From Elephas maximus indicus (Eukaryota; Chordata; Mammalia; Proboscidea; Elephantidae), in NCBI RefSeq assembly GCF_024166365.1, contig NC_064822.1, positions 145,086,823 to 145,150,822 on the forward strand: a stretch of DNA of 64,000 nucleotides, given 5' to 3'. This document shows positions 25,501 to 40,500 of this stretch, piece by piece. The notes under the pieces were generated by a model. The model was given only the letters and a program-made list of their open reading frames with translations, was not told the origin of the DNA and did no database searches. Numbering within the stretch: the stretch's first letter is position 1; each line of letters begins with the position of its first letter. The translations under genes were made by a program, and so were the position numbers.

Positions 25501-28500
25501 GAGAGAGATGTATAGGGGAGTGATGCGAGTAGATTCCGGCTCATAGTGACCCTGTGGGACAGGGTAGAACTGTTCCTACAGGGTTTCCAAGGAGTGGCTG
25601 GTGGATTCAAACTGCTGACCTTTTGGTTAGCAGCCAAGTTCTTAACCGTTGTGCCACCAGGGCTCACTTAACTACTATGACATAGTAATTGAATGTGGGA
25701 ATTAAGAGCACGGTCTGAGGTCAAACTGCTTTGGTTTACATACCCTGCCTCTTAGTTTCTGTGGGAACTTGGGTAAATTACGGACTATCTCAGTTTTTTC
25801 TTCTATTAAATGGGGATAAAAGCACTATATAACTGGCTCCTAAGACTGTTCAATGAAATGTAAAGTGGCTGGCACATAGTCTAGGTTCAATAAATGTTAG
25901 TGATAGCAGTAATGAATTATGCGATGGTATCCTGTCTTCTTTAATGTACTATGTAACATTCAAGAAAAAGTTCAGACTTTGTACTTTTGAAAATTTATTT
26001 TTATTTAAGTGTAAATATTATAATTCACTGTATTTTTAGTTTTGAAATTTTAGTATGCATTGCTCCATCTTGAGATTTTCATAATCAACATGTATATATA
26101 CATGTCTTTTCTATCTTTCTTTGTACATTCACCTCTGGTGTGGGGAAAAAAAGGCCCTTAGAGATACTCTTTGATATGAAATATGGTGTCTCATATTTAT
26201 AGAAAATAACTATAGTTATAGATATAACATAGTGATAGAAAATAATTCCCCCTGCGTCTTACTTCCCCTGATCCCTCGTGCCCAATTAACTATGTTCTAA
26301 GAAACTTCTGTGAAATAGTAATAGAAGGTGTATAAAAAGTAAGAGTAAATAAAGAACACAAGTAAAGCATGTAATAAAACAGAGCAGGCACTTCCAGTAG
26401 AGGGAGATATTGGCAAAATAATCAGGCCACATAATATGTAGATGTATTGGTCAGCGAACTAAAAACCCAAGCTTTCCTGTATAAAAAATTTAGCTAAATT
26501 AGAATTAACTTTATAAATATAAACTGAGTAACATTGTGGTTTGCTATTTTATTCAGTTTCAAAACCCAGTCTTATTATACAGGTACCTAGGGGAACACTA
26601 TGAGGACTATAAACATTTTTGTCATTGTCACATAACTTTTCTCATGTGCTGTTTCAGAGATGGAAGTAAAGACAAGATTGTTGACACCTTTCTCTCTCTT
26701 TCTGGATCTCTAAAAGTAGCACGTAATGACAGTTAACAGCCTCGCTAAGTTGAAAACAAAAATCCAGCCGCTGTATTTCCATGATTCAAAAAGGTTTTTT
26801 TTGATGGTATTCTGGATTATATGAGCAAACTGGTGCCAGCCCTAAATGACATAAATTAATGTACTGAATCAAAACACTACCCTGTTGTTAAAAAGAGTAA
26901 TGTCTTTGTAATTTAGATCTCTAAATTTTTTACGTTACTGAGAGGCCTATAATTAAAAGCAATGTAATACCATTTAGTTCAGATTAAATTAGACTTTTTT
27001 CGGGCATTTTCATTCAGTGTAGTTAAATTGATTGGAATCTTTACTTTTCCAACAGAAACATCACATACTTTCTGTTGGCAACATTGTCCAATAACTGACT
27101 ACTATAATAGTCCCTCTGCAAGTCGAGATTTAATACTCTCATTCTATCACACTCTTTGAAATTGCTGCCCTGGAACCTGGGGATGTTGAGACTGCCCTTA
27201 AACCTAAGAGTCACACTTAATAATTGAATGAGTTTTCCCTTCTGTATCATGCCTAAATATTTTGATGTGGATTTTATTACTTCTGGCTGTGTTAGTAAAT
27301 TCAGTTTGCCAGATGTCCAAAAAAGTGTATGTAATACGTACGGTATATCATAAATAAGTTCACCATCTTACTTTGTAATTTAAATTTTTATTTAGTTGAT
27401 TCAGAAATGAAAGTTACACATCTTTGACATTTTTGGTAAACATTACCACCACCAACTTAACAGATAAAAAACCAAATTCACCGCCATTAAGTCAATTCCA
27501 ACTCATGGCAACCTCTTGTGTTAAGAGTAAAACTGCTGCATAGGGCCCTTGGCCATAATCTTTAGGGAGGCAGATCACCAGGCCTTTGTTCCGTAGCACT
27601 GCTTGGTGAGTTCGAACTACTAGCCTTTAGGTTAGTAGCTGAGCACTTAATAATTTGTGCCTCCCCAGGATCTTAAACTAATAGATATTAGCTTTAAAAG
27701 GATATTAGCTTAGACAGGCAGTTTTTACTTAGAATTCTATAAACATTTGTCAGCTATCTTGCTTTTAATTTTTGTTAGGCATCATCATTGTTCTTTGTGC
27801 TTAAATGGATTTTTATAATTTCATAAGTAACCATGGAGGATCAGCTATGCCAGAGTAGATGTCATAGCATACAGTATAGTTTTTCTGATGGAACCAGAAT
27901 TTTTCCCTGGATTACACCATGCTTTTGTAAGGTGAACATTTTACATAATTCATTTAAGCACTAAATCAAACACAAAACCAAACGCTTTGCTGTTGAGTCA
28001 ATTCTGACTCATAGCAACCCTACAGGACAGACGAGAACTGCCCCATAGGGTTTCCAAGGAGCAGCTAGTAGATTCAAACTGCTCACCTTTTGGTTAGCAG
28101 CTCAGGTCTTAATCACTGTGCCACCAGGGCTCCATTTAAGCACTAGATGTGTGTTTTTTGAATTATTAAAAACAGCTTTCAAAGAGTAGACTTAATTTTT
28201 TTCTCCATCAAAAGAGTTTCTTGGAACTACTACAGACAAATTAGAATGCCCTTTTTTTTTTTTTTAAGAGAGGCCTGGTGATCTGCTTCTTAAGATTAAA
28301 AAAGAAAACCCTATGGAGCAGTTCTACTCTGTAACACATGAAGTCGCCATGAGTCGGAATTGACTCAAAAGCAGCCAGTTTGGTTTTTGGTTTAAGTAAA
28401 TTAACATGCTTTACAAATAATCATAGAAAGATGCAGTTGAGCAAATGAAAAGCAAATCTGTCAGTCTGCTTGTGTGTATCCTTTACAATAGACCAGATTA

Positions 28501-31500
28501 TGCTGCAGTAATAAGCCTAAAAACTCAGTGACTAAAAACAACAAAATTTATTTTTCATATAAGCTACATGACCCTTGTAGGTTGGCAGGAGTACTGCCCT
28601 TGTCTTATTCACCCAGAAACTCAAGCTGAAGGAGTGTCCACCTTGACACATACTTTCATGATTAAAGACCTGGGAAAAGAAAGAATAATGGATCTTCTGA
28701 TACTCTAAAATCTTATACATGGAAATTGCTCAGTTTGCTTTGGAAAGATGTGGCCATACCTGAATTCAATGGGGTGTAAGATCTTCACGCAGAGAGGGGT
28801 ACTGGATGTTTGTGAACAGTAAGAATGTCTATCATATTATTCTAAATGAGCATTTGGGAACTACTGATATTACTAAACTCAGAATGTCTAGTTTAAAATA
28901 AGCTATGGGGAGGAAATGAGCTATTTGCACTTGATTGGTTTTAGAACTCACATTGACAATGCACTGAACACATTCATATCCCCACACACAACAGTTCTAC
29001 ATGGTCCAAATGAGGCAGGAACTATTTTACAGTAACATTAGTACCACTGGGGATGTTACTGTTGTTCTACATGAAACGTGGATTGGGAATAACAGTTTAC
29101 AGTTGTGTGGGCTGACTGACTTAAATTCAGTTAAATTTAATAGCCACATTACTGTTTAGCAAGATTCAAACTTTTTTTCTGGTAGGAATGGGTCCTTTGG
29201 AAAAAAAAAAAGGGGGAGTCAAATTTTGATTGGGAGCTTAAATATACAATATTAAAGAGAAAATAAACCCGTTGCCATCGAGTCGATTCTGACTCATAGC
29301 GACCCTGTAGGACAGAGTAGAACTGCCCCATGGCGTTTCCAAGGAGCACCTGGTGGATTCAAACTGTGGACCTTTTGGTTAGCAACTTAGCTCTTAACCA
29401 CTAGGCCACCAGGGTTTGGGGGCTAAAAATAGCTAATTGTTCAAATAGCAAATGTACACACAACCATTAGAGAGAGAGTGCCAAAATTCAAACCAAAATG
29501 AAAATAATATATTTTGTTATAAAATCCAGTGTTTTTTCTTTATTGTTTTTGAATTTCACGTACAAATTACCTACCGGTTATTTAATATTATTAATATTTT
29601 TCTCTCTATTCTGATTTTTTTTAGGTATTTCTGATTTCTCTAAAATATTTTGTGAAACTTCTCAGAAGCTGGTGAGTGTGGAAACCTTTGCTCTGGCTGC
29701 AAAATATTATTCTCTACAAAACTTGGGAATATGTACTCCTTTTGAACAGTTGCTTATAGCCCTTCAAGGAAATCAAAAACAGAGAACTGGTATGTGTGTG
29801 TGTTTATGTACTTAGAATCTGTATATTGTTATTCATCTTTCCAGCATACTCTTAATTCATTGTCAGATTTTATATCATGAACCCTCATAAATTAACTTGT
29901 GAATAGATAAGTAGCAGAACTTATTTATAGATCTCCGTATTTTTTCTTTCATTAGCCCTTTGTAATCCTTACTTCAGATTGTCTCCGCCCACAAAACACA
30001 GATTGCAGTGGCTCCTATGGATTCTAATTCTTTCTTTCATTTTTGCTGACTTGGTGGGCACTATTACAGTGGGCTAAATATTCTCCACAGCCAGTTCTTT
30101 GAGAGTAAGATGAGGAAAGTGGAGGGGGAGTGAAGGAGAATGGTTGGGGACATAGAGGAGATAGATGGGTGTCAGGAAGTAGGGATGATACCAGTAAGAA
30201 TCAAATAACAATGGAGATGGGGATGGTACAAATAAAAAAACAAATAGCAGCTTGGTAGGTGAAAACCCAACCATATTGATAATTATATTAAATGTAAGTA
30301 GACTAAACGCTCCAATTAAAAGGCAGAGATTGGACAGTTTGGTTAAAAAAAAGTTACTACTCAATGCTGAGGTGAGGAACCAGCTTTAATATTAGTAATA
30401 ATCTCAGATTCTCTTTGGTATTATGTTTTATCATCCACAAAGCTCTTTTGTATTCGTTATCTCTTTTGATACTCATTATTTCCCTACCTTTTTATTTTGA
30501 AAAATTCCAAACGTACAGAAAAGTTGCAAGGATAGTACAATGAACCCTGTATATATGTCATCTAGATTCACCAGTTAACATTTTGCCATATTTGTTGCTT
30601 TTCTTCTCTCTCTCTGCCCATACATGTGTGCGTGCATGCGCACACACACGTTTTTTTCTTTCTGAGGTCTTTGAAAATCAATCACAGATAACATGACACT
30701 ATCCCCAGATACTTCAGCCTGTACCTCCTAAGAACAAGGGCATTCTCCTACATGTTGTATAGTACGTTAACGCATTCAGGATTTTTATATTAATACAGTA
30801 ATATTATCTAATAAGCAGTCTATTTTCTAATTTTTCATATAAGCAGTTTTTTTTTCCTGATACAGGAATCAATTCAGGCTCATACATGACATTTGGTTGT
30901 CATGTTTCTTTAATCTCCTTTAATCTGAAATAATTCCTCAGACTTTGTTTTTCCTGATACTGATACTTTAATGCATATAGGCCAGGTTTGCCTGTTGTTT
31001 TTGCATAATTAGATTCAGGTTATCATTTTTGACAGGAATACTACTTAAGGGATGTTGTGTCCTTTTCAGTGCATTACATCAGGAAGCACACGTGAATATT
31101 TCCCCATTATTGGTGATGCTAAATTTGCTCCCTTGGTAAAGATGGGTCCGCTGGACCTCTCCATTGTCACGGGACCTTTTCCCCTCTGAGTCCTATTCTT
31201 AATTATTTTTATTTCTTCTTCTATCTCTCTAATCATTTTAAGCAAATTTATTTCATAGTGGTTCCCCTGGCATTAGAAAAAGGGGGCTTTTGATGAGTCA
31301 TGGTTCTTGGTAAGGAAATTCTGGCTACAAATGAGTTCATCAGCAACATTGCCAAGAGGCTATAGTCCACCGGCACCCAAAACACTAAGGAGAACCAGTA
31401 TTCTGGCAATAACTGAGTGATGATATTACCCTCATTCACGAAATACTTTACCATAAGGCAGAGAAAGTTTTCCCCTTGCATCAATTTATGATGTGCAAGG

Positions 31501-34500
31501 ACAGCATTATCAGCATCAGGATGGACAAGGGTGTTTTCACCCTGGTAGGAATAAGCAGCAAGACCACCATTTAAGGTCTCTATGATTTATGGATTATGTT
31601 GTATGCTCTGTACAAGGAAGAGGGAGTTGACTTAGCCATGTAGGGATGCATGTTGGTGATAGGTGACTGGGGAGCAGTTGTATACCCCATTACTAGAGTA
31701 CATCAACATATTGGTTTGCTATGTTAGTATCTGCGAGAAGAATGGCATTGTGTGCATTATGGAATCTAAACCACCCTGACATAGACCATGTCCTACAGTG
31801 CTGTCAGTATGTTACCAAAAAGGTGCCAGCTGGCATCTGTAGGACCTTGAGTGACTCCCGTTTCTATCTGGAAAGACCTTGTTGAATCCCAGTATCCCAA
31901 TTCAATGAACTTGGATTAAGCTCGCACCCAGAAGTTCTTAAATGAGAAGACTATCTTGTCGTAATGAGCTTCCCAGCCCTCCGCTGCAACTCCTTGCCCT
32001 CTATTCCCCTGCCAGAAGCTATCAACTCTGATCTTTTCTTCTGGTGTAGCCTGACTCTGAGGTCTTTTCATCATCCAGAGCAGGAAGAAAATATCTGAAG
32101 TTGCCTAGGAAAAATGAGTTAAGCAAGCTCTGGATAATAATTTTGCCTATTAAGGAAAGTACACCGGCAGTGAAGCTGATTCCTTAGACTACAAAAAAAA
32201 AAAAAAGTCACTGTTAATTTCCAACTAGTCCTATATGCTCCAGGTCTCCTCCCCTGACCCCATTTCCCACTAAATCTCACTCCTGGAGAAAAAGGCCACC
32301 CTGCCTAGGGCTCCAGTCTGTCCTTTCTCTCACTCTTACTTCCCGTGTCAGCATTGTTTTAAAGTATCATCATTATATACTACCTCTTTGATCCTCTGCC
32401 AGTAAACAGCTATTTGGGAACAGTGGAGGGGAAGAACCACGCTGTGGTAGTCAGAATAATCGTCCTCCAAAGATATCCATATCCTCTTCCTAGGAACCTG
32501 TGAATGGTTATATTACATGGCAGGAGAATTAAGGTTGCTGATGGAATTGAGGTTGTTAATCAGCTGACCTTAAAAAAATTGGAAGTTTATCCTTGGATTA
32601 TTCAGATATACTCAATTTAATCACAAGGATGCTTAAAAGATGGGAGAAGGAGGTAGATGAGTCAGAATCAGCGTGACGCAATGTAAGGAACACTTTCTAA
32701 CTGTTGCTGGTTTTGAAGTTGAAAGGGGTTCGTGAGCCAAGGAATGAAGGCAGTCTCTAGAAGCTGGAAAAGGCAAGAAAACAGATTATCCTCTAGAACC
32801 TCCAGAAAGGAGAACGGCCCTAGTACCTTATTTTAGCTCAGTGAACCCCTTTTGGCCTACTGACCTGACCTCCTGAACTATATAATATAACAAGTCTGTG
32901 TTGTTTTTAGCCACTAAGTTTGTGGTAATGTGTTACAGCAGCAATAGGAAACTAATACCCATGGAGACTAGTATGACAAGGTCCATCAAATACCTGAAAA
33001 GAAACATGGAAAGATTAGATGTTTGAAAACACAGAGCCTGAGCATTTTCCAAAATTTAAGAGGGAAAAAGATCTGTGTCAAAGAAAGCCCAAACAAAACA
33101 AATTTAAAAAATGTATTGAAAATGCAGAACTCACAAGAAATAATTATAAAAAGAACCAGAGCAATAAAACATAGATTACCTAAAAAGAACAGTAATCTGC
33201 AGTGGACTTCTCATCAGTCACAATAAAGACCCAAAGACAATGGTAAAGGTCTTTAAAGTGCTGAAAATAATCATCACTTTAGAATACCATACCCAACTAA
33301 ATCAACATTCAGATGTAAAGGTGAATTGAAGATAATTTCAGACAAAGGCAGAGAGAATGTTGTTGTTGTTGTTAGGTGCCGTTGAGTCAACAGTAACCAT
33401 ATAGGACAGGGTGAAACTGCCCCATAGGCCAACCTTTTGGTTAGCAGCCGAGCTCTTAACCACTACGCCACTAGGGTTCCCTAGAATGTACCTCTCAAAG
33501 ATCCTGGCTAGAAGAAGTCTCACTAAAGAATGTGTTTTAGGAATAAAAAGTCAAACAGTAAAGTTTAGATATATTTTCTTTCTTTTAATTATTGTATACA
33601 GTATGTGGTTTTTGGTATAAGGGAGAGCCTATTTTCTTATGCAAAAAAATTTAATAGTTTTATTCGAATTTACTTAACTCTACAGATTCACGTTTTCCTT
33701 TTGAAAATGGATATTTTCACCTTCAAATATTTATTTTATTAGAATAAGAGTTTTGATGGGTGGCTTAGGGTAAATATATATACATAAAAATTATGTATTC
33801 ATGTAAAATATAGTTTACTGTGATATGACTGCTTGTCATTTGTCTCTAATAATAGTTATTATCTCATGTTTGCTTTTATTTTTTACTTTCATTATGGGAA
33901 ACAACTAGTTGAGCTCTAACATCTGCAAAAAAGGCATTTCATTTTTTTTAATTTGGTATTATAATGAAATAGAGAGGAATTGGTCTATACATGACATGTA
34001 CTGTAGTACAGATACACTAATGGTTTTACCAAGTAATTGCCATGGTGCTGTCTTCTCAAGAAGTGAATGAAATGTATTTTACTTATGTATGCAGTGGATA
34101 ACGATGGCTAAAAATCTAAACTCATGAGCATAGAAGAATAAATAGTTGTTTTATCATCCTAGATTCTAGAGTAGTTGTATTAATGTCCGGAAATATTTTT
34201 AATTGTTTTATATTGGGTGTGGTCTAGTGAGAAGATACCAGGGATGCTGCTAAACAGTCTCCAATGCATGGGGCTGTATTAATCCTTCCCAAAATGTCAG
34301 CAGTGCTGCTGTTCAGAAACCCTGATCCAGAGGAATAAATGTAGTGTCAGTCTGGATTATGATTCTGGTTTATCATTCAAACTTTCATTCTTTGCCTATA
34401 TACAGGAAATACATTTGGAATATTTGCATTTATATAAATGTAGAAAATATTTTATATTCTTTATTCAAGAAAAATTTCAGGCAAATGTTCATAAAATTTT

Positions 34501-37500
34501 TACAAAATGAAAATACTTATGAAACCCAACACCCAGGCCAAGAAATAGACCATTATGTACCAGAAGCCTGTGTCTCTTCCCCATCACAACTCCCACCCCA
34601 AGGTAACCATTGTTATTACTTTCATTATCACAGAGAAGTTTTGTCTGTTTTCGAACTTTGTAGTACATTTTCTCTTGTGTCTGGTTTTTGCATATGCATC
34701 CATGTTATCACGTGTACGAGAAGTTTGATTTTTCTTTTTTTTTTTAATTTATTGCTGTGATATTTCCATTCTACTTTTGATAAATATTTGAGTTTTCAGT
34801 TTTGGACTCCTGTATTAGAATAGTGCTGCTGTGAGTGTCATGGATTGAATTGTGTCCCCTCAAAAATATGTGTCCACTTGGTTAGGCCATGATTCCCAGT
34901 ATTGTGTGGTTGTCCTCCATTTTGTGAGTTTAATTTTATGTTAAAAAGGATTAGGGTAGGATTGTAACACCACCGTTACCCAGGTCACCTCCCTGATCCA
35001 ATGTAAAAGGAGTTTCACTAGGACGTGGCTTGTACCACCTTTTATCTTAGATAAAAGGGAAGCAGGCAGAGAATTGGGGACCTCAAACCACCAAGAAAGC
35101 AGCTCCGGAAGCAAAGCATATGCTTTGGACCCGAGGTTCCTGTGCTGAGATGCTCCCAGACCAAGGGAAGACTGATGACAAGGACCTTCCATGCAGAGCC
35201 GACAGAGAGAGAAAGCCTTCCCCTGGAGCCAGCACCCCGAACTTGGACTTCTAGCTTATTGGGCTGTGAGAGAATAAACTTCTCTTTGTTAAAGCCGTCC
35301 ACTTGTGGTATTTGTGTTATAGCAGCACTAGATAACTAAGACAGTGAGCATTCTTGTACATGTCTTTTGGTGCACATAAACATATATATTTCTGTTGTGT
35401 GTATTCCTACTAGTGGAATTGCTGGGAGTCATGAAGTACGCAGATGTCCGGGTTTAGAAGATACTGCCAAACATTTTTTATAAAAAAGATGTATCAATTT
35501 ATACTCCCACCTGCAGTGTTTAAGTATCCCTCTTGCTCCACATCCTCATTGACACTTCACCTCGTCAGTCTTTTCATTTTAACAGTTTTGATAGCTATGT
35601 AGTATTCTTCCAAGTGATTTAAATTTTCATTTTGCTAATGATTAGAAATGTTGAGCACCTCATCGTGTATTCTCTTGGCCATTTCTATACACTTTAAGAG
35701 AATTGCATATACTGTGAAGTGCTATCTTACAGAACCTTCTACGATGATAGAAATGTTCTATAACTAACTGTCCAATACAGTAAAATCTAACTGTATGTGG
35801 TTGTTAACATTTAAAATGTGGCTAGTGTAACTCAGAAACTTAATTTGTAATTTAATTTAATTTTAATTAAATTAAGACTTGTTTAAATCCTTTGCCCATT
35901 TTTCTATGGAGTGGTCTTTTTCTTATTTGTAGGAGTTTATTTTTGTCGTGTTTTCTTTTATTCTTAGATACAAATTCTGTATTGATATACGTATTGTAAT
36001 TATCTTCTCCCACTTTGTGACTTTTCTTTTCACTGTCTTAATGATGTCTTTTGGTGAAGAAAATTTCTTTTATAGTTTAGCAATCTTTTTGTTTGTGGTT
36101 AATTGCTTTTTGTGTCAAGAGCATTTTTTTTAATAATGTTATTGTTTATGTGTCTCAATATTTGTTTTAATTTAGATTTTATCCATAACAGCTAAACTAA
36201 TAGAAATACATTACCCAGATACCACAATAAAATCTGTGTTATTTTCATATTTAATTACAAAAAACATGAATATCGACTGATCATTCAAATCAGATTTTCC
36301 TTCTTTAATAGCAGTATCTTAGTTTTGTTTCATTTTGATCAGGTGAAAATATGAAGCCAGATGAGTTTATGAATATGAAAAAGTCTCATGAAGTTCATAT
36401 AATGTCAGAGCTGATAAGCAGTATTGCTGACTTTTGTGGAATAAAGCAGGTAAGAGTATTTCTTTATATTTTCAGGTGTTAACATTATTGCCAATTTTTG
36501 TCTCATTTAAATTTCATTTTCTACTATCACTATCTAGCCCTTAAAATGTTTTTAACTAATAGCTGATGTCAGATACATCAGATCCTTTAAACACATACAT
36601 GCGTTGTTTAACATCCAGGATAGGTTCTATGAAATAGAATGTGATGTGATTTGGACGTGGTGCAAACATGTCTAAATCTCAAGCAGTAGCATTCACTGGT
36701 TTTCCACCTTCACATTGTTTTCATAACCTGTTTCACTTCCAAATCGATACTTCTCCTTTGCCTGGTGCTGCCGCAAATTCCTCAGCGGAAATTTCAAACC
36801 TCCAGTTTCCTTAAATGTTCCATTTTCAACTCTCTTCCACTTCTCAGAATAACTAGAAGCCATGAAACTAACAATTGCATAAATTTCCTCTACATAGTTA
36901 CAGTGAAAGAGATGTAGTTCCTCCTGCCTTAGGCCAGTTTCTTCCCCTGTACTCTAAATGCCAACTCCTCTCATCTTCTCAGGGGTAATTTACACTATAC
37001 CAAAACCAAACCCACTGCCGTGGAGTTGATTCCGACACCTAGCGACCCTATAGGACAGAGTAGAACTGCCCCATAGAGTTTTCCAGGGAGTGCCTGGTGG
37101 ATTCAAACTGCTGACCCTTTTAATTAGCAGCCATAGCACTTAACCACTATGCCACTAGGGTTTCCAATTTACACTAGAGAAGACTAGAAAATAGCAGATG
37201 CCAAGATATTCATGGATACTATGTTAGTAAATGTAACCCCTTTTTTTTTTTTTTTTTCATATTTCTTGACCTTTCAGCAGCATTTGAAAGAACATATCTG
37301 AAAAAAAAACTGTAGATCTCCACCTATCATTCTGACTTCTCAGGCTTTTACATATTTGACTACTATTTACTCTGGTATGGGACCACGGACAAAAATGCAG
37401 TAGGACGTTGCCCAAACAGATGTTCTATGGTGCATGACTGTACTCTCATTTCTCAGTATGCTGCAACTATAAAAATTTCATAGTAAAAAGAAGATACAAC

Positions 37501-40500
37501 TATCAGTTTTTTGCCGCAATTTCACTCTTTTTGGCATGGATAGAAGGGTTACACAAAGAAATTATGTTTTAAAACTTGGATTCATTCATAGTCAGAATCA
37601 CAATGCACTCCTTTTTAAAAATAGTTTTTATGAGAGGTAGTGATATCTGAAAATAAATGTTTAAAAAAAATCAATGGTTGCCCACGTTGACCTATAAAAA
37701 TAGTAAGTTATTTTCCTTGTACTTACGACAGCTGTGGGGATAATGGAGGCTTTTCACTCCTACAGTTTTCATTAGGTACCAGCATCTTTTCCATGAATTC
37801 TTTCAGACTGGTAAAAAGTTTGGAAGTGATTAGAAAACTCATAGCTTGAGCTAGGTATTCAGGGCTACTTGTGGCAACATAAATCTCTATAGAGTGGGGC
37901 TAGAGGAAGGCCTAAGACAGTAGTTATCAGTCTTTTCTCCAGTGTGCCATACCTGAGAAGTATCTATCAGACTTACCATAGCAATGATTCTCAGCTAGAG
38001 TAGAACAGGCATGTACACTTCCCCTTGCAGGGAGTACCTAATTAGCAAGGTATGCACGGGTGTAATTAATTACTACTATGTACTGCACAGTTTCACCTGT
38101 TTGTCATCACATCCCATGTGAAATTGTGCACTAGAGATTAGTAAGTAAACACAATTAAGCCTGTGCATACCTTGCTTACTGGCTGATCTGCCCCCATGCC
38201 ATATCAAAATTTTGAGGCAGTTGCTAAGTTTCTAAAAATTCTTCAGGTGATTCTGAAATGATGTATCCATTAAGAGTGATGACAATGGGAATGGACTCCA
38301 GAGGAATAAGTAGGCAGTTTATTAGAGTTAAAAGGGGTACAACAAGCTTAGGCAATTAAGACATCAATTAATAACAGCTGGTCCACTAGAGCGGCCAGCA
38401 GAAAATTCAGATAATTGGTATTCAGGTAAGCTGAATAGAAGACCTGTTTGTGGATAACATGAACGCAGGCATAGAGCAGGAGAATGGGATAAAGTTTCAG
38501 CCGTGAAAGAAAGGGTGGTCTAAATGAGGCAGAGCAACAGTGACCACAAGAATTGGACTCAGATTCTGTGTAGAAACCAAGAAAAAACCCAATCATTTAG
38601 TTTGAGAATACATGGAAGTGGGAACAAGAGAAATGTGAATCAATTTAGCATCAGAATTGATACTCTGTTTCCTGGGAGTAATCTATACCATGGTGACTGC
38701 AAAAGCAGTATGGGAGTCTAGCATTCATGCCAAAGCCAACAAATGCCATATCTGAGAGTATGCTTGAATCTTAAATCCAACTAGATAGTTGAACTAAGAT
38801 TACTAATATGCTCTCGACTTCAGCTGTGATTAATTGAAGACCTAGAAAGGATGGAGCCTGTTAGTCAGAGGCCATTAGTAATGCAGGTGTGAGTAACCTG
38901 GGACAGCAGAAACAGGAAATATGAAGAAGCTGAAAGTACTATGTATACTCTATGAAAGGATTTTCAATAAGGGTTCCTGTGGGATTAATTTTATATATTT
39001 TTCTTTCATCACATATGTAATGATGGTGTTTATATTATCAGTGTGTAAAATTCATTTAAAACCCATTGCCTTTGAGTCGATTCCAACTCATATCCAGAGT
39101 AGAGCTGCCCCATAGGGTTTCCAAGGAGCAGCTGATGGATTCGAACTGCCAGTTTTTATTAGCGGAGTTCTTAACCACTGTGCCACCAGGACTCCATAAG
39201 ATTCATTTATTCATTACATATTGAGTCCCAACCATGTAGTAGCCAATGTGCAAAATTAGTCCACAATTTTATACAAGGAATGATAAGACTTCTACTTCTG
39301 GCAAGGTAGCACTGGACTAGATAGTGTGAGGAACAATTAGATATGTATAAAGTATAACATATCCTGGGCTCATGGGAGGTAAAAGAGACAATGGAGCAAC
39401 CTCCTCTCCTCAGACAAAACAAAACACAGCTGTAGCACTTTTGAAAAACGTGGGGTTACTCATGGGCAAAAACCTAAGTCAGTAGGAGTCTGCTGGGTTA
39501 TGTCAGGCCTGGCTATCTGGAAACCGATTCATGTGGTCTCAAATTGCTCTCATCCCCTGGCTCTAGGCAGAAACGTATATAAATTATTTCAGGAGATAAA
39601 AAAACCCCAAAACTAACCCCATTGCAGTAGAGTCAATTCCAACTCATAGTGACCCTATAGGACAGAGTGGAACTGCCCCATAGGGTTTCTAAGGAGTGGC
39701 CAGTGGATTCGAACTGCTGTTTGGTTAACCACTGCGCCACCAGGGCTCCCTTAATTTAGGACTCTGGATTTACCGGAAGACTCAGATTAACCAAGCTTGA
39801 CCTTCTAAATTAAGATCATCAAACTCTTTAGGAAATAAATTACCATGAGTGAGAGTCCACGGGGTATAATGCTTTTCATTTTACTATAGTCTTTGCTATA
39901 GATGTTTATGGTGGTTTATTCAGAAATTAGCTCCTACCCTAGCAGGAGCTTCCAGTGTTAAGGCAAAAAAACAAAACAAAATCTGTTAAAAAAAAAAAAA
40001 AAAGGGACTTATTAGCAGAAGGTAAGGTCAGAGAGGCAATGAGGGATTTTGCTCAGGGGAGTAGCATGATTAGACTTTGTTCTGCTCTGTTGAGAGTACA
40101 CAGGTGGGGTGGGGGCTCAGTTGCAGAGCGACCATTGAGGAGACAGTTACAGTTAGCAGGCTTAGAGTGGAGTTGGCATGAAGTTGCCTTGGTAATTGAT
40201 CAGATTATGGACATATTTTGAAGGAGATGCTAATAGGATTTGCTCACAATTCAGATGATGGATATAAGAGAAAGACAAGAGTTCAGTTCTCTACCTGGAA
40301 TGTGAAGATACCATCAACTGTGATGAGGAAATTTACGGGAGAGCCAGGTTTTATAGAGAATATCAAGAGCTCAGTTTTGGACATGTTAAATTTGAGATGC
40401 TTCTTAGACATCCAAGTGAAAATGGTTAGGTAAACAGTTGTATATATAAGCATGAAGTTCATGGGAGAATTCCAAACAGTTATAAATTTGTGAGTCATTA

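Larger units (their letters stand above)
10518..29624 (+). other. METTL25: METTL25 intron 1
   Basis: 19.1 kb. Identified contents are listed separately: ten full or partial plus-strand AfroSINEs, four minus-strand ones, an RTE piece, MIR/L2 relics, an LTR-like block and local duplications. Stretches longer than 300 bp with nothing recognised include 16560-18220, 18420-19500, 19700-20150, 21240-22120, 23830-24540, 25920-27460 and 28400-29260. These are AT-rich and have no coding-like conservation that I can see. 17120-17400 may be an old LTR but is not classified. Confidence 0.8.
29790..36342 (+). other. METTL25: METTL25 intron 2
   Basis: 6.6 kb made mainly of L1 pieces in both orientations, an MLT1 LTR, a solo LTR and one AfroSINE. 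31250-32190 is unclassified and ends at an A14 run (about 32191-32205). 33600-34380 holds nothing recognised apart from a possible hAT relic near 34215-34330. Confidence 0.8.

Noticed and set aside
34941-35302. Overlapping 65-86 codon frames on both strands
   Set aside because: They lie wholly in the solo LTR with 5-bp target duplications.
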